64,000 nt of DNA, from NCBI RefSeq assembly GCF_030409505.1, contig NZ_JAUFPZ010000002.1, forward strand, positions 1,488,001 to 1,552,000. The letters are read 5' to 3'. Under the pieces are notes generated by a model. That model saw only the letters and a list, made by a program, of their open reading frames with translations, was not told the DNA's origin and searched no databases. Positions 8,127-16,761 of this stretch are shown one piece after another. Position numbers and translations under genes: made by a program. The stretch's first letter is position 1; each line of letters begins with the position of its first letter. This stretch comes from Zunongwangia endophytica (GTDB lineage: Bacteria > Bacteroidota > Bacteroidia > Flavobacteriales > Flavobacteriaceae).

Positions 8127-9032
8127 TTAGAACTCAAAACTCTTGCCATCCTCTGCTAATAAAACATCAGAAAAAACTTGCTCAGCTTCAGATTTAAAAA
8201 GCTCAATATTAGAATAACGAGTAGAATAATGACCCAAAATAAGCTTTTTCACGTTTGCACGCTTCGCTATCGTAGCCGCCTGCATTGCTGTACTATGCTT
8301 AGTAGGATCTGCGTATTTTAGTTGCTCCTGCAAAAAGGTAGATTCGTGATACAACACATCGATATTCGATATCTGCGGAATAATTTCTTCAGAAAAAGCC
8401 GTGTCACTACAAAACGCATAACTTTTAGGAGCGTCTCCAGCTTCGGTTACCAGCTCATTTTTGATAAGTGTACCATCTTCAGAAATTACATCTTTACCTT
8501 TTTTCAAACTTTTAAAAAGCGTTACATCGATCTTATACTTTCGCGCCTCATCAATTAAAAGTTTACGATCTCCCTCTTTTTCTTTAAACAGAAATCCATT
8601 GGTATATACTCTATGCACTAGCGGAATAGTTTCTACGGAAAGTTTTTCATTTTCGTAAATTTTCTCTGACTTTGTTGAAGATAATTCGTGAAAATAAAGT
8701 GGATAAGGCGTCCAGGCTTTCGATAGCTTCAATTGAAGTAGAATCACTTCTTTAATTCCTTTAGGACCATAAATATGCAACTCCTTTTCTCTATTCAGCA
8801 GCATAAATGTAGAGATAAGGCCTATTAAACCATAAAAATGATCACCATGGAGATGAGAAATAAAAATATGCTCTATTTTGCCAAATTTGATCTTATTTTT
8901 ACGAAGCTGAACCTGAGTTCCTTCTCCGCAATCAATCAAGAATAATTGATTTTGCATCGTTAAGACCTGCGATGTGGGATTGGTAAGCGAACGTGGGGTG
9001 GCTGCATAACAGCCCAGAATATCGATCTTCAT
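8127..9032 (-). CDS. rnz: Ribonuclease Z
   Basis: Metallo-beta-lactamase-fold endonuclease that trims tRNA 3' ends. The zinc motif is FISHLHGDHFYGLIGL (HxHxDH type, about residues 60-70); further ligands appear in AFCSDTAF and in the LILGHYSTRY motif near the C terminus. Length 301 is normal for the short RNase Z form. The ATG is supported by the immediate conserved start (KIDILGCYAATP). It is the last gene of a pyrR-pyrB-small protein-rnz run, with 32 nt to the preceding gene. Confidence 0.95.
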   Translation of the reverse strand: MKIDILGCYAATPRSLTNPTSQVLTMQNQLFLIDCGEGTQVQLRKNKIKFGKIEHIFISHLHGDHFYGLIGLISTFMLLNREKELHIYGPKGIKEVILLQLKLSKAWTPYPLYFHELSSTKSEKIYENEKLSVETIPLVHRVYTNGFLFKEKEGDRKLLIDEARKYKIDVTLFKSLKKGKDVISEDGTLIKNELVTEAGDAPKSYAFCSDTAFSEEIIPQISNIDVLYHESTFLQEQLKYADPTKHSTAMQAATIAKRANVKKLILGHYSTRYSNIELFKSEAEQVFSDVLLAEDGKSFEF

Positions 9033-9064
9033 GAAGAGTAAGTTTAAACGGAAATAAGATTAAT

Positions 9065-9397
9065 TTAAAATCCCAGCTCTCGTTCAAGCTCTTCCATTTG
9101 GATAATATCTTCTGCTTCTTTTAAGGTTGGTGCCACAAATAATTCTTCTGGAATTTTATCAATATCAACAGAATTATTAGCAATCACGAAGGATTTTTTG
9201 TTGGCGCGATGTACAGTTGAAAGTTCTAAGAATCCAAGTAATTGTTCTAATTCTAACTGCTTATGATTTAAAATATCTATTATGACGTTTTCCCCCTCAA
9301 ATTCATGATGATTTGCGGTTAAACGCGATGCAAAATCTGTTATTGAATCTTGTGCATCGGTAATTAATAGATAGTTTGATTTCTTTTCAATTTTCAT
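9065..9397 (-). CDS. Small conserved protein upstream of rnz, possibly STAS-like
   Basis: I do not recognise an established function. The 110-residue protein has no signal peptide or membrane segment, and alternates predicted strands and helices (NYLLITDA, NVIIDILN, SFVIANN), which recalls the STAS/[13 protein letters not shown] fold. The C terminus is acidic. It lies between pyrB (44 nt) and rnz (32 nt) on the same strand. I recall similar short proteins next to rnz in other Flavobacteriaceae, sometimes mislabelled as ribonuclease Z; it shows none of the RNase Z metal motifs. Confidence 0.7.
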   Translation of the reverse strand: MKIEKKSNYLLITDAQDSITDFASRLTANHHEFEGENVIIDILNHKQLELEQLLGFLELSTVHRANKKSFVIANNSVDIDKIPEELFVAPTLKEAEDIIQMEELERELGF

Positions 9398-9441
9398 CAG
9401 CTTCTTTTTAAGTAAGATCTACTAATTTAAAAAAATATAAT

Positions 9442-10371
9442 CTATTGTTTGATCTTTGAAGCCAATAAATAAATAACTGCCATTCTCACTGCAACCCCGT
9501 TTTGAACCTGATCTAAAATAATTGCCTGATCACTATCAGCCACATCACTCGTAATCTCTACTCCGCGATTAATTGGCCCGGGATGCATAACTACAATTTC
9601 TTTATTTAAGCTGTCGAGGATTTTCTTATTCAAACCGAATTGTTGCGTATATTCTCTTGTTGAAGGAAAATAGCTAATATCCATTCGCTCATTTTGCACT
9701 CGCAACATGTTAGCAACATCGCACCACTCTAGTGCCTTGATCAGGTTAGTTTCTACTTCTACTCCTAAAGAATCAATATACTTAGGAATTAAAGTTTTAG
9801 GACCACAAACTTTGACATTTGCACCCTGAAGTTTTAGCGCAAAAATATTAGAAAGCGCTACCCTGCTGTGAAGAATATCACCTACAATTACTACATTTTT
9901 ACCTTCAACATCACCTAAACGTTCTCGTATAGAATAAGAATCTAAAAGTGCTTGTGTAGGATGCTCGTGCGCTCCATCCCCAGCATTAACAATACTTGCC
10001 TTAACATGTTTAGAGAGAAAAATTCCCGCTCCAGGATTAGGATGTCGCATAACAACCATATCCACCTTCATCGACAGAATGTTGTTTACGGTGTCGATAA
10101 GCGTTTCTCCTTTCTTTACAGAAGAAGATGCAGCTGAAAAGTTTATCGTGTCTGCACTTAATCGTTTCTCGGCAAGCTCAAAAGAAAGTCGTGTTCTTGT
10201 ACTATTTTCAAAAAATAAGTTAGCTATGGTAATATCACGTAATGAAGGAACTTTTTTAATTGGTCGGTTTATAATTTCTTTAAAATGATCGGCAGTTTTA
10301 AAAATTAAATCAATATCCGATTTTTGCAAGTACTTAATACCCAGTAAGTGGTTAACACTTAGTTCGCTCAT
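9442..10371 (-). CDS. pyrB: Aspartate carbamoyltransferase catalytic subunit
   Basis: Catalyses carbamoyl phosphate plus aspartate to carbamoyl aspartate in pyrimidine synthesis. The carbamoyl-phosphate-binding motif STRTR occurs in FFENSTRTRLSFE (about residues 53-65); HPTQALLD and HPGPINRGVEI are also present. Length 309 matches the single-chain catalytic subunit. It follows pyrR by 8 nt, and no pyrI regulatory subunit is seen next to it, so control is probably through PyrR or by another route. Confidence 0.97.
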   Translation of the reverse strand: MSELSVNHLLGIKYLQKSDIDLIFKTADHFKEIINRPIKKVPSLRDITIANLFFENSTRTRLSFELAEKRLSADTINFSAASSSVKKGETLIDTVNNILSMKVDMVVMRHPNPGAGIFLSKHVKASIVNAGDGAHEHPTQALLDSYSIRERLGDVEGKNVVIVGDILHSRVALSNIFALKLQGANVKVCGPKTLIPKYIDSLGVEVETNLIKALEWCDVANMLRVQNERMDISYFPSTREYTQQFGLNKKILDSLNKEIVVMHPGPINRGVEITSDVADSDQAIILDQVQNGVAVRMAVIYLLASKIKQ

Positions 10372-10379
10372 TACGATTT

Positions 10380-10919
10380 TTATTTTGAAATAAGGTAAAC
10401 AATATCTTCACCTTCATTTTCTTTCCAGTTTACTATCACTTTCTCTTCGTTGATAGCATCTACCTGTCTCCCATTATAATCTGGCTGAATAGGCAAATGC
10501 CTGCTAAAACGACGATCGATAAAGCTTAATAATTCAATTTCCTTAGGTCTTCCAAAAGACTGAATTGCTGTTAATGCTGCACGTATACTTCTACCGGTAT
10601 ACAGAACATCATCAATAAAAACAACTCGCTTATCTTCTACCACGAAATCAATTTTGGTCTTATTAGCCTCTAAAGGTTTGTCGCTTCTTCTAAAATCGTC
10701 GCGATAAAAGGTGATATCCAGCTGGCCGGTTTTCAGACTTTTGATATCATATTCGCTCTCGAGTATTTCCTCAAGTCTTTTCAGTAAGAAAATACCACGT
10801 GGCTGAATTCCAATAAGAACAGTATTAGAAAAGTCAGAATGATTTTCTACAAGCTGGCAAGCCAGTCGTTGCAAAATGATTTGTACTTCTTTAGCGGTAA
10901 GTAGCACTTTTTGACTCAT
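10380..10919 (-). CDS. pyrR: Bifunctional pyr operon regulator / uracil phosphoribosyltransferase
   Basis: A 179-residue type I phosphoribosyltransferase. The PRPP-binding loop VVFIDDVLYTGRSIRAAL and the GIQPRGIFLL segment identify PyrR. In Firmicutes PyrR binds pyr mRNA leaders and attenuates transcription; in Bacteroidota it precedes pyrB, as here. I do not see a clear PyrR-binding hairpin in the leader, so RNA-binding activity is not shown. A TATTTTTG promoter box lies 29 nt before the ATG. Confidence 0.93.
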   Translation of the reverse strand: MSQKVLLTAKEVQIILQRLACQLVENHSDFSNTVLIGIQPRGIFLLKRLEEILESEYDIKSLKTGQLDITFYRDDFRRSDKPLEANKTKIDFVVEDKRVVFIDDVLYTGRSIRAALTAIQSFGRPKEIELLSFIDRRFSRHLPIQPDYNGRQVDAINEEKVIVNWKENEGEDIVYLISK

Positions 10920-11229
10920 ATACTGGGTTGAAATGAAGGTTCGGAAAACAAAAATAAGTTATTTTTCATTTCTATTATAAAATAGAATACCACATTTTTT
11001 AAAAGATTGCATTTTTAAGTGCCTATTTCATATTTTAATTAGTATTTCTTTTTAAAATTCTGCTAAAAATATAAATATCACCAAACAACTTCATTTTATT
11101 GATTTTCAATTCAATAAACATTAACTTTAAGGAGATTTGTAAAAACAAATTAAATAAATAATTGAACGATTTTTTTTCATTTTAAACTATTAAAAAATAA
11201 TAAGACCATAACTCTAACAAAAAACCGAA
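10920..11229. other. AT-rich divergent intergenic region
   Basis: This region separates pyrR (minus) from an unknown gene (plus). Besides the pyrR promoter box I see only very AT-rich DNA. I find no hairpin terminator, RNA gene or repeat. Confidence 0.6.
10949..10956 (-). promoter_or_regulatory. -7 promoter box of the pyrR-pyrB-rnz operon
   Basis: On the minus strand this reads TATTTTTG, a full match to TAnnTTTG. It lies 29 nt upstream of the pyrR ATG. I find no -33 TTTG at the standard spacing. It would drive pyrR, pyrB, the small protein and rnz. Confidence 0.5.
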
Positions 11230-11640
11230 ATGAAATTAATTTACAATGGTGGAAATAGAAAGCTTTCCAGAGTTGTTAATCGTGCCAATGAAATATTATT
11301 AAGTAGCTTTTATTTTTTAGAAATAGAAAAATACCTTCGAGAGAATTATGATGAAGAAAGGTGTTTAAGCTTTTTGATGGAGCTTAAATCTTTAGATGAG
11401 AAAGTAGCAATTAAAGGTTTTTGGAATCCCATTGGGAGGACATATCTAAAAATTAAAGATGATTCTATTGAAATTAATACGGCACATCTTAGCAAGTCGC
11501 ATCGAACGCTTTTAGAACAACTAATTGGTGAATATTTGATGATTCTGGATCAAAGAAAACAGCTGTCGCAAATTATACCTCTAAAAAATGGTAAAGATCT
11601 TCCTGCTAGTTTTGGATCTATAGCTAGAAATTTTATGTAA
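11230..11640 (+). CDS. Hypothetical protein
   Basis: I do not recognise this 136-residue protein. It has no signal peptide or membrane segment. It is predicted mostly helical with mixed charge (for example FLEIEKYLRENYDEERC), with a middle segment GFWNPIGRTYLKIKDDSIEINT that looks like two strands. Codon use looks like its neighbours. It has its own spacing on both sides (310 nt before, 90 nt after), so it is probably a separate transcription unit. Confidence 0.6.
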   Translation: MKLIYNGGNRKLSRVVNRANEILLSSFYFLEIEKYLRENYDEERCLSFLMELKSLDEKVAIKGFWNPIGRTYLKIKDDSIEINTAHLSKSHRTLLEQLIGEYLMILDQRKQLSQIIPLKNGKDLPASFGSIARNFM

Positions 11641-11730
11641 TTCTTTACATAGATTCATAATAATGCTATAATCTTTTCTAAAGTTTAAAGCCCCCTATTT
11701 CATTATGGTTATCTTCATCAAAAATTCTAT

Positions 11731-12687
11731 ATGATTGTAGCCAGAAATTTAAAATGGAAACAGGTTTTCTTCTATATGTGGAAGCCTATGCTCTATTTTC
11801 TTGTATTATCTTTAGTAATCTACATATTGCACGCTAAATTTGGTATGAAGAGCTTAAGCATTCCATTTAATGCCGTGGCAACTCTAAGTACGGCACTTGC
11901 TATTTATTTGGGTTTTAAAAATAACAGCGCCTATGATAGATGGTGGGAAGCCCGAAAAATTTGGGGCCTGCTGGTAAATTATAGTAGAGCTTGGAGTAGA
12001 GAAATTTTAAGCCTAAGCTTTACAGCTAAAAATGACGAATCTCAAGAAATAATTAATTGGCAGAAAAAAGTAATTTATCGCCATATTGCTTTTGTTCATT
12101 CCCTTAGAGTATTTTTGAGGATTAAACATCCCTATAATCAAAATAAAACTGAGATTTACGAAGGATCAAACCAGTACGATGATATCAAAGATTTTGTAAG
12201 CGCAGAAGAATTTAAAAGTTTTCTAGACAAAAACAATCCGCCAAATTACCTTATCCAACTACAGAGTGAAGATCTAAAATATGCTTATAGAAAAGGGTGG
12301 ATTTCAGATTATCGATTTGTAAGATTGGACGAAACTTTAACCGAATTTAATAATCACCAGGGAATGAGCGAGCGAATTAAGAATACGCCAATGCCCCGGC
12401 CTTATAGTTTCTTTTCCAGAGTATTTGTTTATCTGCACGGCACATTGGTTCCGTTTGCATTTATCGAAGATTTAGGATGGTTAAACGTACCGTTATCCTT
12501 AATTATTAACTTTATTTTTCTTGCATTAGATACGATTGGAGAACGTACAGAAGATCCTTTTGAAAATCGGATGGACGATACTCCGCTTACCGCCATTAGT
12601 TTAACTATAGAAACCAATTTAAAAGAAATGATTGGTGATAAAAATTTCCCTAAAAAACAAAAAGCTATAGAAGGAGTTGTTTTATAA
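11731..12687 (+). CDS. Bestrophin family ion channel (UPF0187/YneE-like)
   Basis: A 318-residue inner-membrane protein of the bestrophin family, which forms pentameric channels; bacterial members studied so far include cation- and anion-conducting forms. The family motif AYDRWWEARKIWG lies after the first two membrane segments, and LHGTLVPFAFIEDLGW and DPFENRMDDTPL lie in the C-terminal half. The N terminus has two hydrophobic stretches (about residues 17-35 and 45-62), and another pair lies near 215-275. Ion selectivity cannot be read from the sequence. Confidence 0.9.
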   Translation: MIVARNLKWKQVFFYMWKPMLYFLVLSLVIYILHAKFGMKSLSIPFNAVATLSTALAIYLGFKNNSAYDRWWEARKIWGLLVNYSRAWSREILSLSFTAKNDESQEIINWQKKVIYRHIAFVHSLRVFLRIKHPYNQNKTEIYEGSNQYDDIKDFVSAEEFKSFLDKNNPPNYLIQLQSEDLKYAYRKGWISDYRFVRLDETLTEFNNHQGMSERIKNTPMPRPYSFFSRVFVYLHGTLVPFAFIEDLGWLNVPLSLIINFIFLALDTIGERTEDPFENRMDDTPLTAISLTIETNLKEMIGDKNFPKKQKAIEGVVL

Positions 12688-12753
12688 AGGCTTTTGCATT
12701 GAGACTTTTAAAGTATCTTTTTTTATTTAATTTAGAAAAAAAGAAAAAAAATT

Positions 12754-13230
12754 ATGACTGAAGAAGATAAGAAATTTATGCGTCGAGCGATTGCATTGGC
12801 GGAAGAAGGAATGGACACCGGAGCAGGAGGTCCTTTTGGAGCTGTAGTTGTAAAAGACGGAGAAATTGTTGCCGAGGGTTGGAATATAGTTACTTCTAGT
12901 AACGACCCGACAGCTCATGCTGAAATTACTGCAATACGAAGAGCCTGCGAAAATTTAAACACATTTCAATTAGAAGATTGCATTTTATATACGAGCTGCG
13001 AACCTTGTCCAATGTGCCTAGGAGCAATCTATTGGGCTAGACCTAAAAAAGTATATTATGCATTGAATCACAATGATGCTGCTAAAATCGGATTCGATGA
13101 TCAGTTTATCTATGAAGAATTGGATAAAGATATAGAAAACAGAAAAGTGCCTTTTGAAAATATTATTAGAGAAGAAGCTTTACCTGTTTTTGAAAAATGG
13201 GATAGAAAAGAAAACCGAATCGATTATTAA
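12754..13230 (+). CDS. guaD: Guanine deaminase (cytidine deaminase fold)
   Basis: Hydrolyses guanine to xanthine and ammonia in purine breakdown. The zinc site is HAEITAIR with the catalytic Glu, and CEPCPMCLGAIYWARP. The spacing, FDDQFIYEELD and the aromatic C-terminal end match Bacillus subtilis GuaD more closely than tRNA adenosine deaminase TadA. Length 158 fits. The terminator stem begins inside the last codons and its loop holds the stop codon. A broader nucleoside deaminase role cannot be excluded. Confidence 0.85.
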   Translation: MTEEDKKFMRRAIALAEEGMDTGAGGPFGAVVVKDGEIVAEGWNIVTSSNDPTAHAEITAIRRACENLNTFQLEDCILYTSCEPCPMCLGAIYWARPKKVYYALNHNDAAKIGFDDQFIYEELDKDIENRKVPFENIIREEALPVFEKWDRKENRIDY

Positions 13231-13242
13231 GATTCGGTTTTT
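13211..13242. terminator. Terminator at the end of guaD, stop codon in the loop
   Basis: AAAACCGAATC (13211-13221) pairs with GATTCGGTTTT (13231-13241) with T residues following, so the hairpin begins within the coding region and the TAA falls in the loop. It may also serve the convergent TIM-barrel gene. Confidence 0.75.
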
Positions 13243-13267
13243 CCTTTTATAATTTTGAAATGAAATA

Positions 13268-14092
13268 TTAGTAATTTTCGCTATCTTTTAGATTACGCCA
13301 TACTCTTACACTTCGCCTAATTTCTTCATCTAATCGCTCGCGCTGCGCTGCATCTTTTGGAGTATCGTTAGGAACTAATTCAGGTAAAACGACTTCAATC
13401 ATTATGGGGCCTTCAAAATCTAATTCATCTAAAATAGCATGATGTTTTACAAAATCAACCTGCCCCCTTCCTATTCCAGATCGATTAGAGTCTGAGATTT
13501 GATAACTATACATAAAATCTGCAGCATCCCTTATCGCTTCAATTGGATCAGTTTCTTCAATATGCATGTGAAAACTATCCAATATCAAACTGAAATTAGT
13601 ATGACCAACTGCATTGATCAAATTGAGGCCTTGTGTCACCGTATGGATCATGGAAGATTCGTATCTGTTGACACATTCGTAAACTAACTTAACTTTTTTT
13701 AGTTGAGCGTATGCATCTAAGGTTTTACAGCAATCTACTAACATCTCCCAGCATTCTTCACGATTAGAACAGTTAATCGTCCATTGCGGTAAACCTTGTA
13801 AATTAACAGCAGCAACATTTGCTTCGACTGCAAAATTAATAATCTTTTGGTAAAACTCAATTGCCGAAGATTTATTAGCATTTTCTAATATCGGCGGAGC
13901 GCAATTATAAGGATCTATGGCAAAAATTTCAATTTGAAAATGGTCGGCAGCGGCGCTAATTTCTTTTGCATCGTAATTCCGCCAATCCCCGGAAAACTGA
14001 ATACCATCAAGACCCAATAATTTTACTTTTTCCATCATCTCATGAGGATCTTCAATCCCCAAAATCCAAGAACAAACTCCTATTTTATTCAT
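13268..14092 (-). CDS. Sugar phosphate isomerase/epimerase family protein (TIM barrel)
   Basis: A 274-residue protein of the xylose isomerase-like TIM-barrel / AP endonuclease 2 family. Metal-ligand patterns are recognisable: LVYECVNRYE (Glu), LILDSFHMHIEE (Asp and His), SYQISDSNRSGIGRG, and a late Glu in IMIEVVLP. No signal peptide is visible. Relatives isomerise or epimerise sugars and inositol derivatives, or act as dehydratases. It stands alone, convergent to guaD, so the context does not point to a substrate. Confidence 0.8.
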   Translation of the reverse strand: MNKIGVCSWILGIEDPHEMMEKVKLLGLDGIQFSGDWRNYDAKEISAAADHFQIEIFAIDPYNCAPPILENANKSSAIEFYQKIINFAVEANVAAVNLQGLPQWTINCSNREECWEMLVDCCKTLDAYAQLKKVKLVYECVNRYESSMIHTVTQGLNLINAVGHTNFSLILDSFHMHIEETDPIEAIRDAADFMYSYQISDSNRSGIGRGQVDFVKHHAILDELDFEGPIMIEVVLPELVPNDTPKDAAQRERLDEEIRRSVRVWRNLKDSENY

Positions 14093-14474
14093 CTAAATTC
14101 GTTTTACTTCCTAAAGATAAATGCAATTCTTAAAATCCTTGTTAGTTTCTAGTTAATTCTGAAAAGTTATGAAGTTCAGAAATGATAAAATCATGAATAA
14201 GTATTTAAATTATAGCAAGAAAGGACTAATCTTGTACGAGATTGGATTCTATTAGTTTTTGATAAGAAAAAAATCAATCAATGAATTCTTTCTCTATTAG
14301 GAAACGAAAAAATTAATGACTTCTGAAAAGATTTTTTCTGAAAAATAATAACGGTATTTATCTAATCTTGGCGAAATTTGGAAAATTTCAATTTGAAAAA
14401 TTAAATAAGTTTGAAATCGGATGGTTTGAAATAAATTTAAACTTTCGCTTTGATTCGAGGATGGGTGCCGAATT
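14093..14474. other. Intergenic region without a supported gene
   Basis: About 380 nt between the TIM-barrel gene and ohrR, both on the minus strand. Short open frames here overlap ohrR in antisense or have atypical composition. I see no hairpin terminator with a clear T run and no RNA gene. Confidence 0.6.
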
Positions 14475-14915
14475 TTATTTCTCTCCCATTTTACCAATCA
14501 TTTTATATAATAATCGGTATAATTCTTTAGCTTCTTCTATAGATAACGGAAGCTGTTCGGCTAAAAATGCAGGAACATCGCAAGCTTCATCTTTTAGTGA
14601 TTTCCCTCTCTGCGTTAAGGTAATTACAATGTTACGTTCATCTTTTTCAGAGCGTTTTCGCTCAAGAAATCCGCGTTGCTGAAGTCGTTTTAAAAGTGGC
14701 GTTAACGTATTGGATTGTAGCTGAAGTTTTTCAGCAATCGTACTTAAATTCACCTCATCTTTTTCCCAAAGCACCATTAACACCAAATATTGCGGATAAG
14801 TAAGATCTAATTCTTTAAGCATTGGCTGATACCGCTGAATCACCAATCTTGATGCCGTATACAACGGAAAACAAAGTTGATTTTCTAGTTTTAAATCTTC
14901 ATATTTCTCACTCAT
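14475..14915 (-). CDS. ohrR: Organic peroxide-sensing MarR-family repressor OhrR
   Basis: A 146-residue winged-helix MarR protein. The N-terminal LENQLCFPLYTASR carries the single reactive cysteine that in Bacillus OhrR senses organic hydroperoxides. LDLTYPQYLVLMVLWE follows, and LQSNTLTPLLKRLQQRGFLERKRSEKDERN is the recognition helix and wing. It is 102 nt downstream of ohr on the same strand, with a terminator between them, so it may have its own promoter or be reached by read-through. It should repress ohr through the operator-like palindrome at 15459-15471. Confidence 0.93.
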   Translation of the reverse strand: MSEKYEDLKLENQLCFPLYTASRLVIQRYQPMLKELDLTYPQYLVLMVLWEKDEVNLSTIAEKLQLQSNTLTPLLKRLQQRGFLERKRSEKDERNIVITLTQRGKSLKDEACDVPAFLAEQLPLSIEEAKELYRLLYKMIGKMGEK

Positions 14916-14963
14916 TATTCCGCAGTTTTCAGTATTCTTTTCAGCTATGAAAGTAATAAAAAA

Positions 14964-14993
14964 ATTCCCTTTCTACGTTTGTAAAAAGGGAAT
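14964..14993 (-). terminator. Terminator downstream of ohr
   Basis: Read on the minus strand, ATTCCCTTTTTAC and GAAAGGGAAT form a stem around an 8-10 nt loop, followed by a T run. It lies between ohr and ohrR and should limit read-through into ohrR. Confidence 0.75.
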
Positions 14994-15017
14994 CATAGTT
15001 TATAAATCAAGATTAAA

Positions 15018-15434
15018 TTATATCACTTCTAATTCAACCTCAATATTTCCGCGAGTTGCGTTAGAATAAGGACAAACTTGATGTGCCTGTTCTACTAATT
15101 CTTGTGCTTTTTCTTTTTCTACGCCAGGAATTTCTACAGCAAGTTTCACAGCTAATTGAAAACCGCCTTCATCATTTGGTCCAATACCTACGGTTGCATT
15201 AACAATAGTTGGATTTTCTGGCTTCACCTTAGCTTTTCCCATCACTAAATTTAGCGCACTATCAAAGCAAGCGGCATAACCTGCTGCAAATAATTGCTCT
15301 GGATTAGTAGCTCCACCTTTTCCGCCTAATTCTTTCGGCATTAAAACGTCAAAATCTACAAATCCATCTTCGCTTTTTACGTGACCGTTTCTTCCTCCGG
15401 TTGCTTCTACTGTAGTTTGATATTGTGTATTCAT
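15018..15434 (-). CDS. ohr: Organic hydroperoxide resistance protein Ohr
   Basis: A thiol peroxidase of the OsmC/Ohr fold that reduces organic hydroperoxides, usually with lipoylated partners. The two catalytic cysteines are in FAAGYAACFDSAL and QAHQVCPYSNAT, and the Arg and Glu neighbourhood looks normal. Length 138 is standard. The upstream region holds a TATATTTG box and an OhrR-like palindrome. Gene pair ohr-ohrR on one strand is the classical arrangement. Confidence 0.95.
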   Translation of the reverse strand: MNTQYQTTVEATGGRNGHVKSEDGFVDFDVLMPKELGGKGGATNPEQLFAAGYAACFDSALNLVMGKAKVKPENPTIVNATVGIGPNDEGGFQLAVKLAVEIPGVEKEKAQELVEQAHQVCPYSNATRGNIEVELEVI

Positions 15435-15458
15435 AACATTTAAATTTTTATTTCATTT

Positions 15459-15471
15459 ACGATTAAATCGT
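15459..15471. promoter_or_regulatory. Predicted OhrR operator
   Basis: ACGATTAAATCGT is a perfect 13-bp palindrome with a single central base. The extended form TACGATTAAATCGTT resembles the TACAATTAAATTGTA-type OhrR operators. It lies just downstream of the TATATTTG box (15480-15487), at the predicted start site, 25 bp before the ohr ATG, so bound OhrR would block transcription. Confidence 0.65.
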
Positions 15472-15479
15472 TCACGATG

Positions 15480-15487
15480 CAAATATA
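15480..15487 (-). promoter_or_regulatory. -7 promoter box of ohr
   Basis: TATATTTG on the minus strand matches TAnnTTTG exactly. A TTG occurs 14 nt further upstream, shorter than the usual -33 spacing. The predicted start lies at or next to the OhrR-like palindrome. Confidence 0.6.
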
Positions 15488-15539
15488 TAAAAGAAGCCGA
15501 ACAATAGTGTTAAGCTTCTCTCAAAATCTATTTAAATCC

Positions 15540-16667
15540 TTATTTAGGTTCTGGAGCATTTTCTGCGATTAATCCTTTTGCTTTTAATTCTGCCCAAAAT
15601 GCTTTTGGAATTTTCACATCCATAGATTCTGCATTTGCAGAAGACTGCTGGGCAGAACTTGCTCCGGGAATCACACTCGAAACAACAGCAGGAGCTGCAC
15701 AAAACTGAAGTGCTGCCGTAGCTAAATCTACTTGATGCTTGTCGGCTACTTTTTGTAATTCAGCTCTTTTTTCTAAATATTCTTCAGGAATATCTTTGCT
15801 ATAATCAAAGCGATCTTTCCCAGCCAAAAATCCGGAATTAAAAGGAGCTCCAACCACGATACTGATACCTTCTCGTTCACATACCGGAAAAACATTATTT
15901 AAATCGTCTTCGTGATAAATCAACGAATATTGTTTGGCCGATAAGAAAATATCAGGATCGGCAACTTTAATGGTTTCTAAAATAGGTTCCGTCGTATTTA
16001 CGCCCAATCCCCAAGCTTTAATTAAACCTTCTTCGCGCATTTTAGTGAGCTCGGGCATCGCCCCATTTTTAGCCTGCTCAAAATATTTTTCATAATCACT
16101 TCTAGAAAAATCAGGATTATCGGGTGATAAATCGTGAATAAAAACGATATCTAAATAAGCTAAACCTAAACGATGTAAACTTTGCTCTACAGATTTACGA
16201 GTACCTTCTGCCGAATAATCATATTCATAATTCATATTCAATTTTCCTTTCCAAAGTGCGCCCGGTAATTCAAAATTGGGATCTGGAGTAAGCACTCGCC
16301 CTACTTTAGTGGAAAGCACAAAATCTTCTCGATTTTTATTAAAAAGATAACTTCCCATTCTACGCTCACTAATTCCTAGTCCGTACCAAGGTGAAGTATC
16401 ATAATAACGAACTCCGCTATTCCAAGCAGCATCCATAGCGTTCCGAATTTGTTCATCTGAATTTACGTGAAAGCCATTCCCGGCAGCAACACCGCCCATT
16501 CCAAATTTCCATTCGGGTTTGAACTTCTCGCGTAAATGGTTGTTTTTAATTTTTGCTGAAGGAATTGGAGCTGTAGTTTTATGAGCAGCATTTATAATAG
16601 AAGGTGCCGCCAAAATACCGGCAGAACCTAAAAGTGACTTTTGAATGAATTTTCTCCTGTTAGCCAT
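15540..16667 (-). CDS. Aldo/keto reductase with Tat signal
   Basis: A 375-residue aldo/keto reductase with an N-terminal twin-arginine signal (NRRKFIQKSLLGSAGILAAP), so it is probably folded with NADP in the cytoplasm and exported. The barrel begins near residue 50 with the AKR pattern RYYDTSPWYGLGISERR, which contains the catalytic Asp and Tyr; KVGRV supplies the Lys and VFIHDLS the His. It is closest in pattern to the aldose 1-dehydrogenase-like group. It lies 106 nt downstream of ohr's start region and may form its own unit. Confidence 0.85.
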   Translation of the reverse strand: MANRRKFIQKSLLGSAGILAAPSIINAAHKTTAPIPSAKIKNNHLREKFKPEWKFGMGGVAAGNGFHVNSDEQIRNAMDAAWNSGVRYYDTSPWYGLGISERRMGSYLFNKNREDFVLSTKVGRVLTPDPNFELPGALWKGKLNMNYEYDYSAEGTRKSVEQSLHRLGLAYLDIVFIHDLSPDNPDFSRSDYEKYFEQAKNGAMPELTKMREEGLIKAWGLGVNTTEPILETIKVADPDIFLSAKQYSLIYHEDDLNNVFPVCEREGISIVVGAPFNSGFLAGKDRFDYSKDIPEEYLEKRAELQKVADKHQVDLATAALQFCAAPAVVSSVIPGASSAQQSSANAESMDVKIPKAFWAELKAKGLIAENAPEPK

Positions 16668-16761
16668 AATTTTATTTTTGATTCAATTAGAAACAATACG
16701 TTTTTATCCCTAAATTATTAAGTAAGGACTGAACAGAAAGATTTTTGAAGTTAAACTCTAG

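Noticed and set aside
10920..11229. A PyrR-binding attenuator in the pyrR leader
   Set aside because: I could not find the anti-antiterminator hairpin or a terminator before pyrR; only a promoter box is supported.
14297..14682. Open frames on both strands around the end of ohrR
   Set aside because: They overlap ohrR in other frames or in antisense, lack conserved features, and have no start signals.
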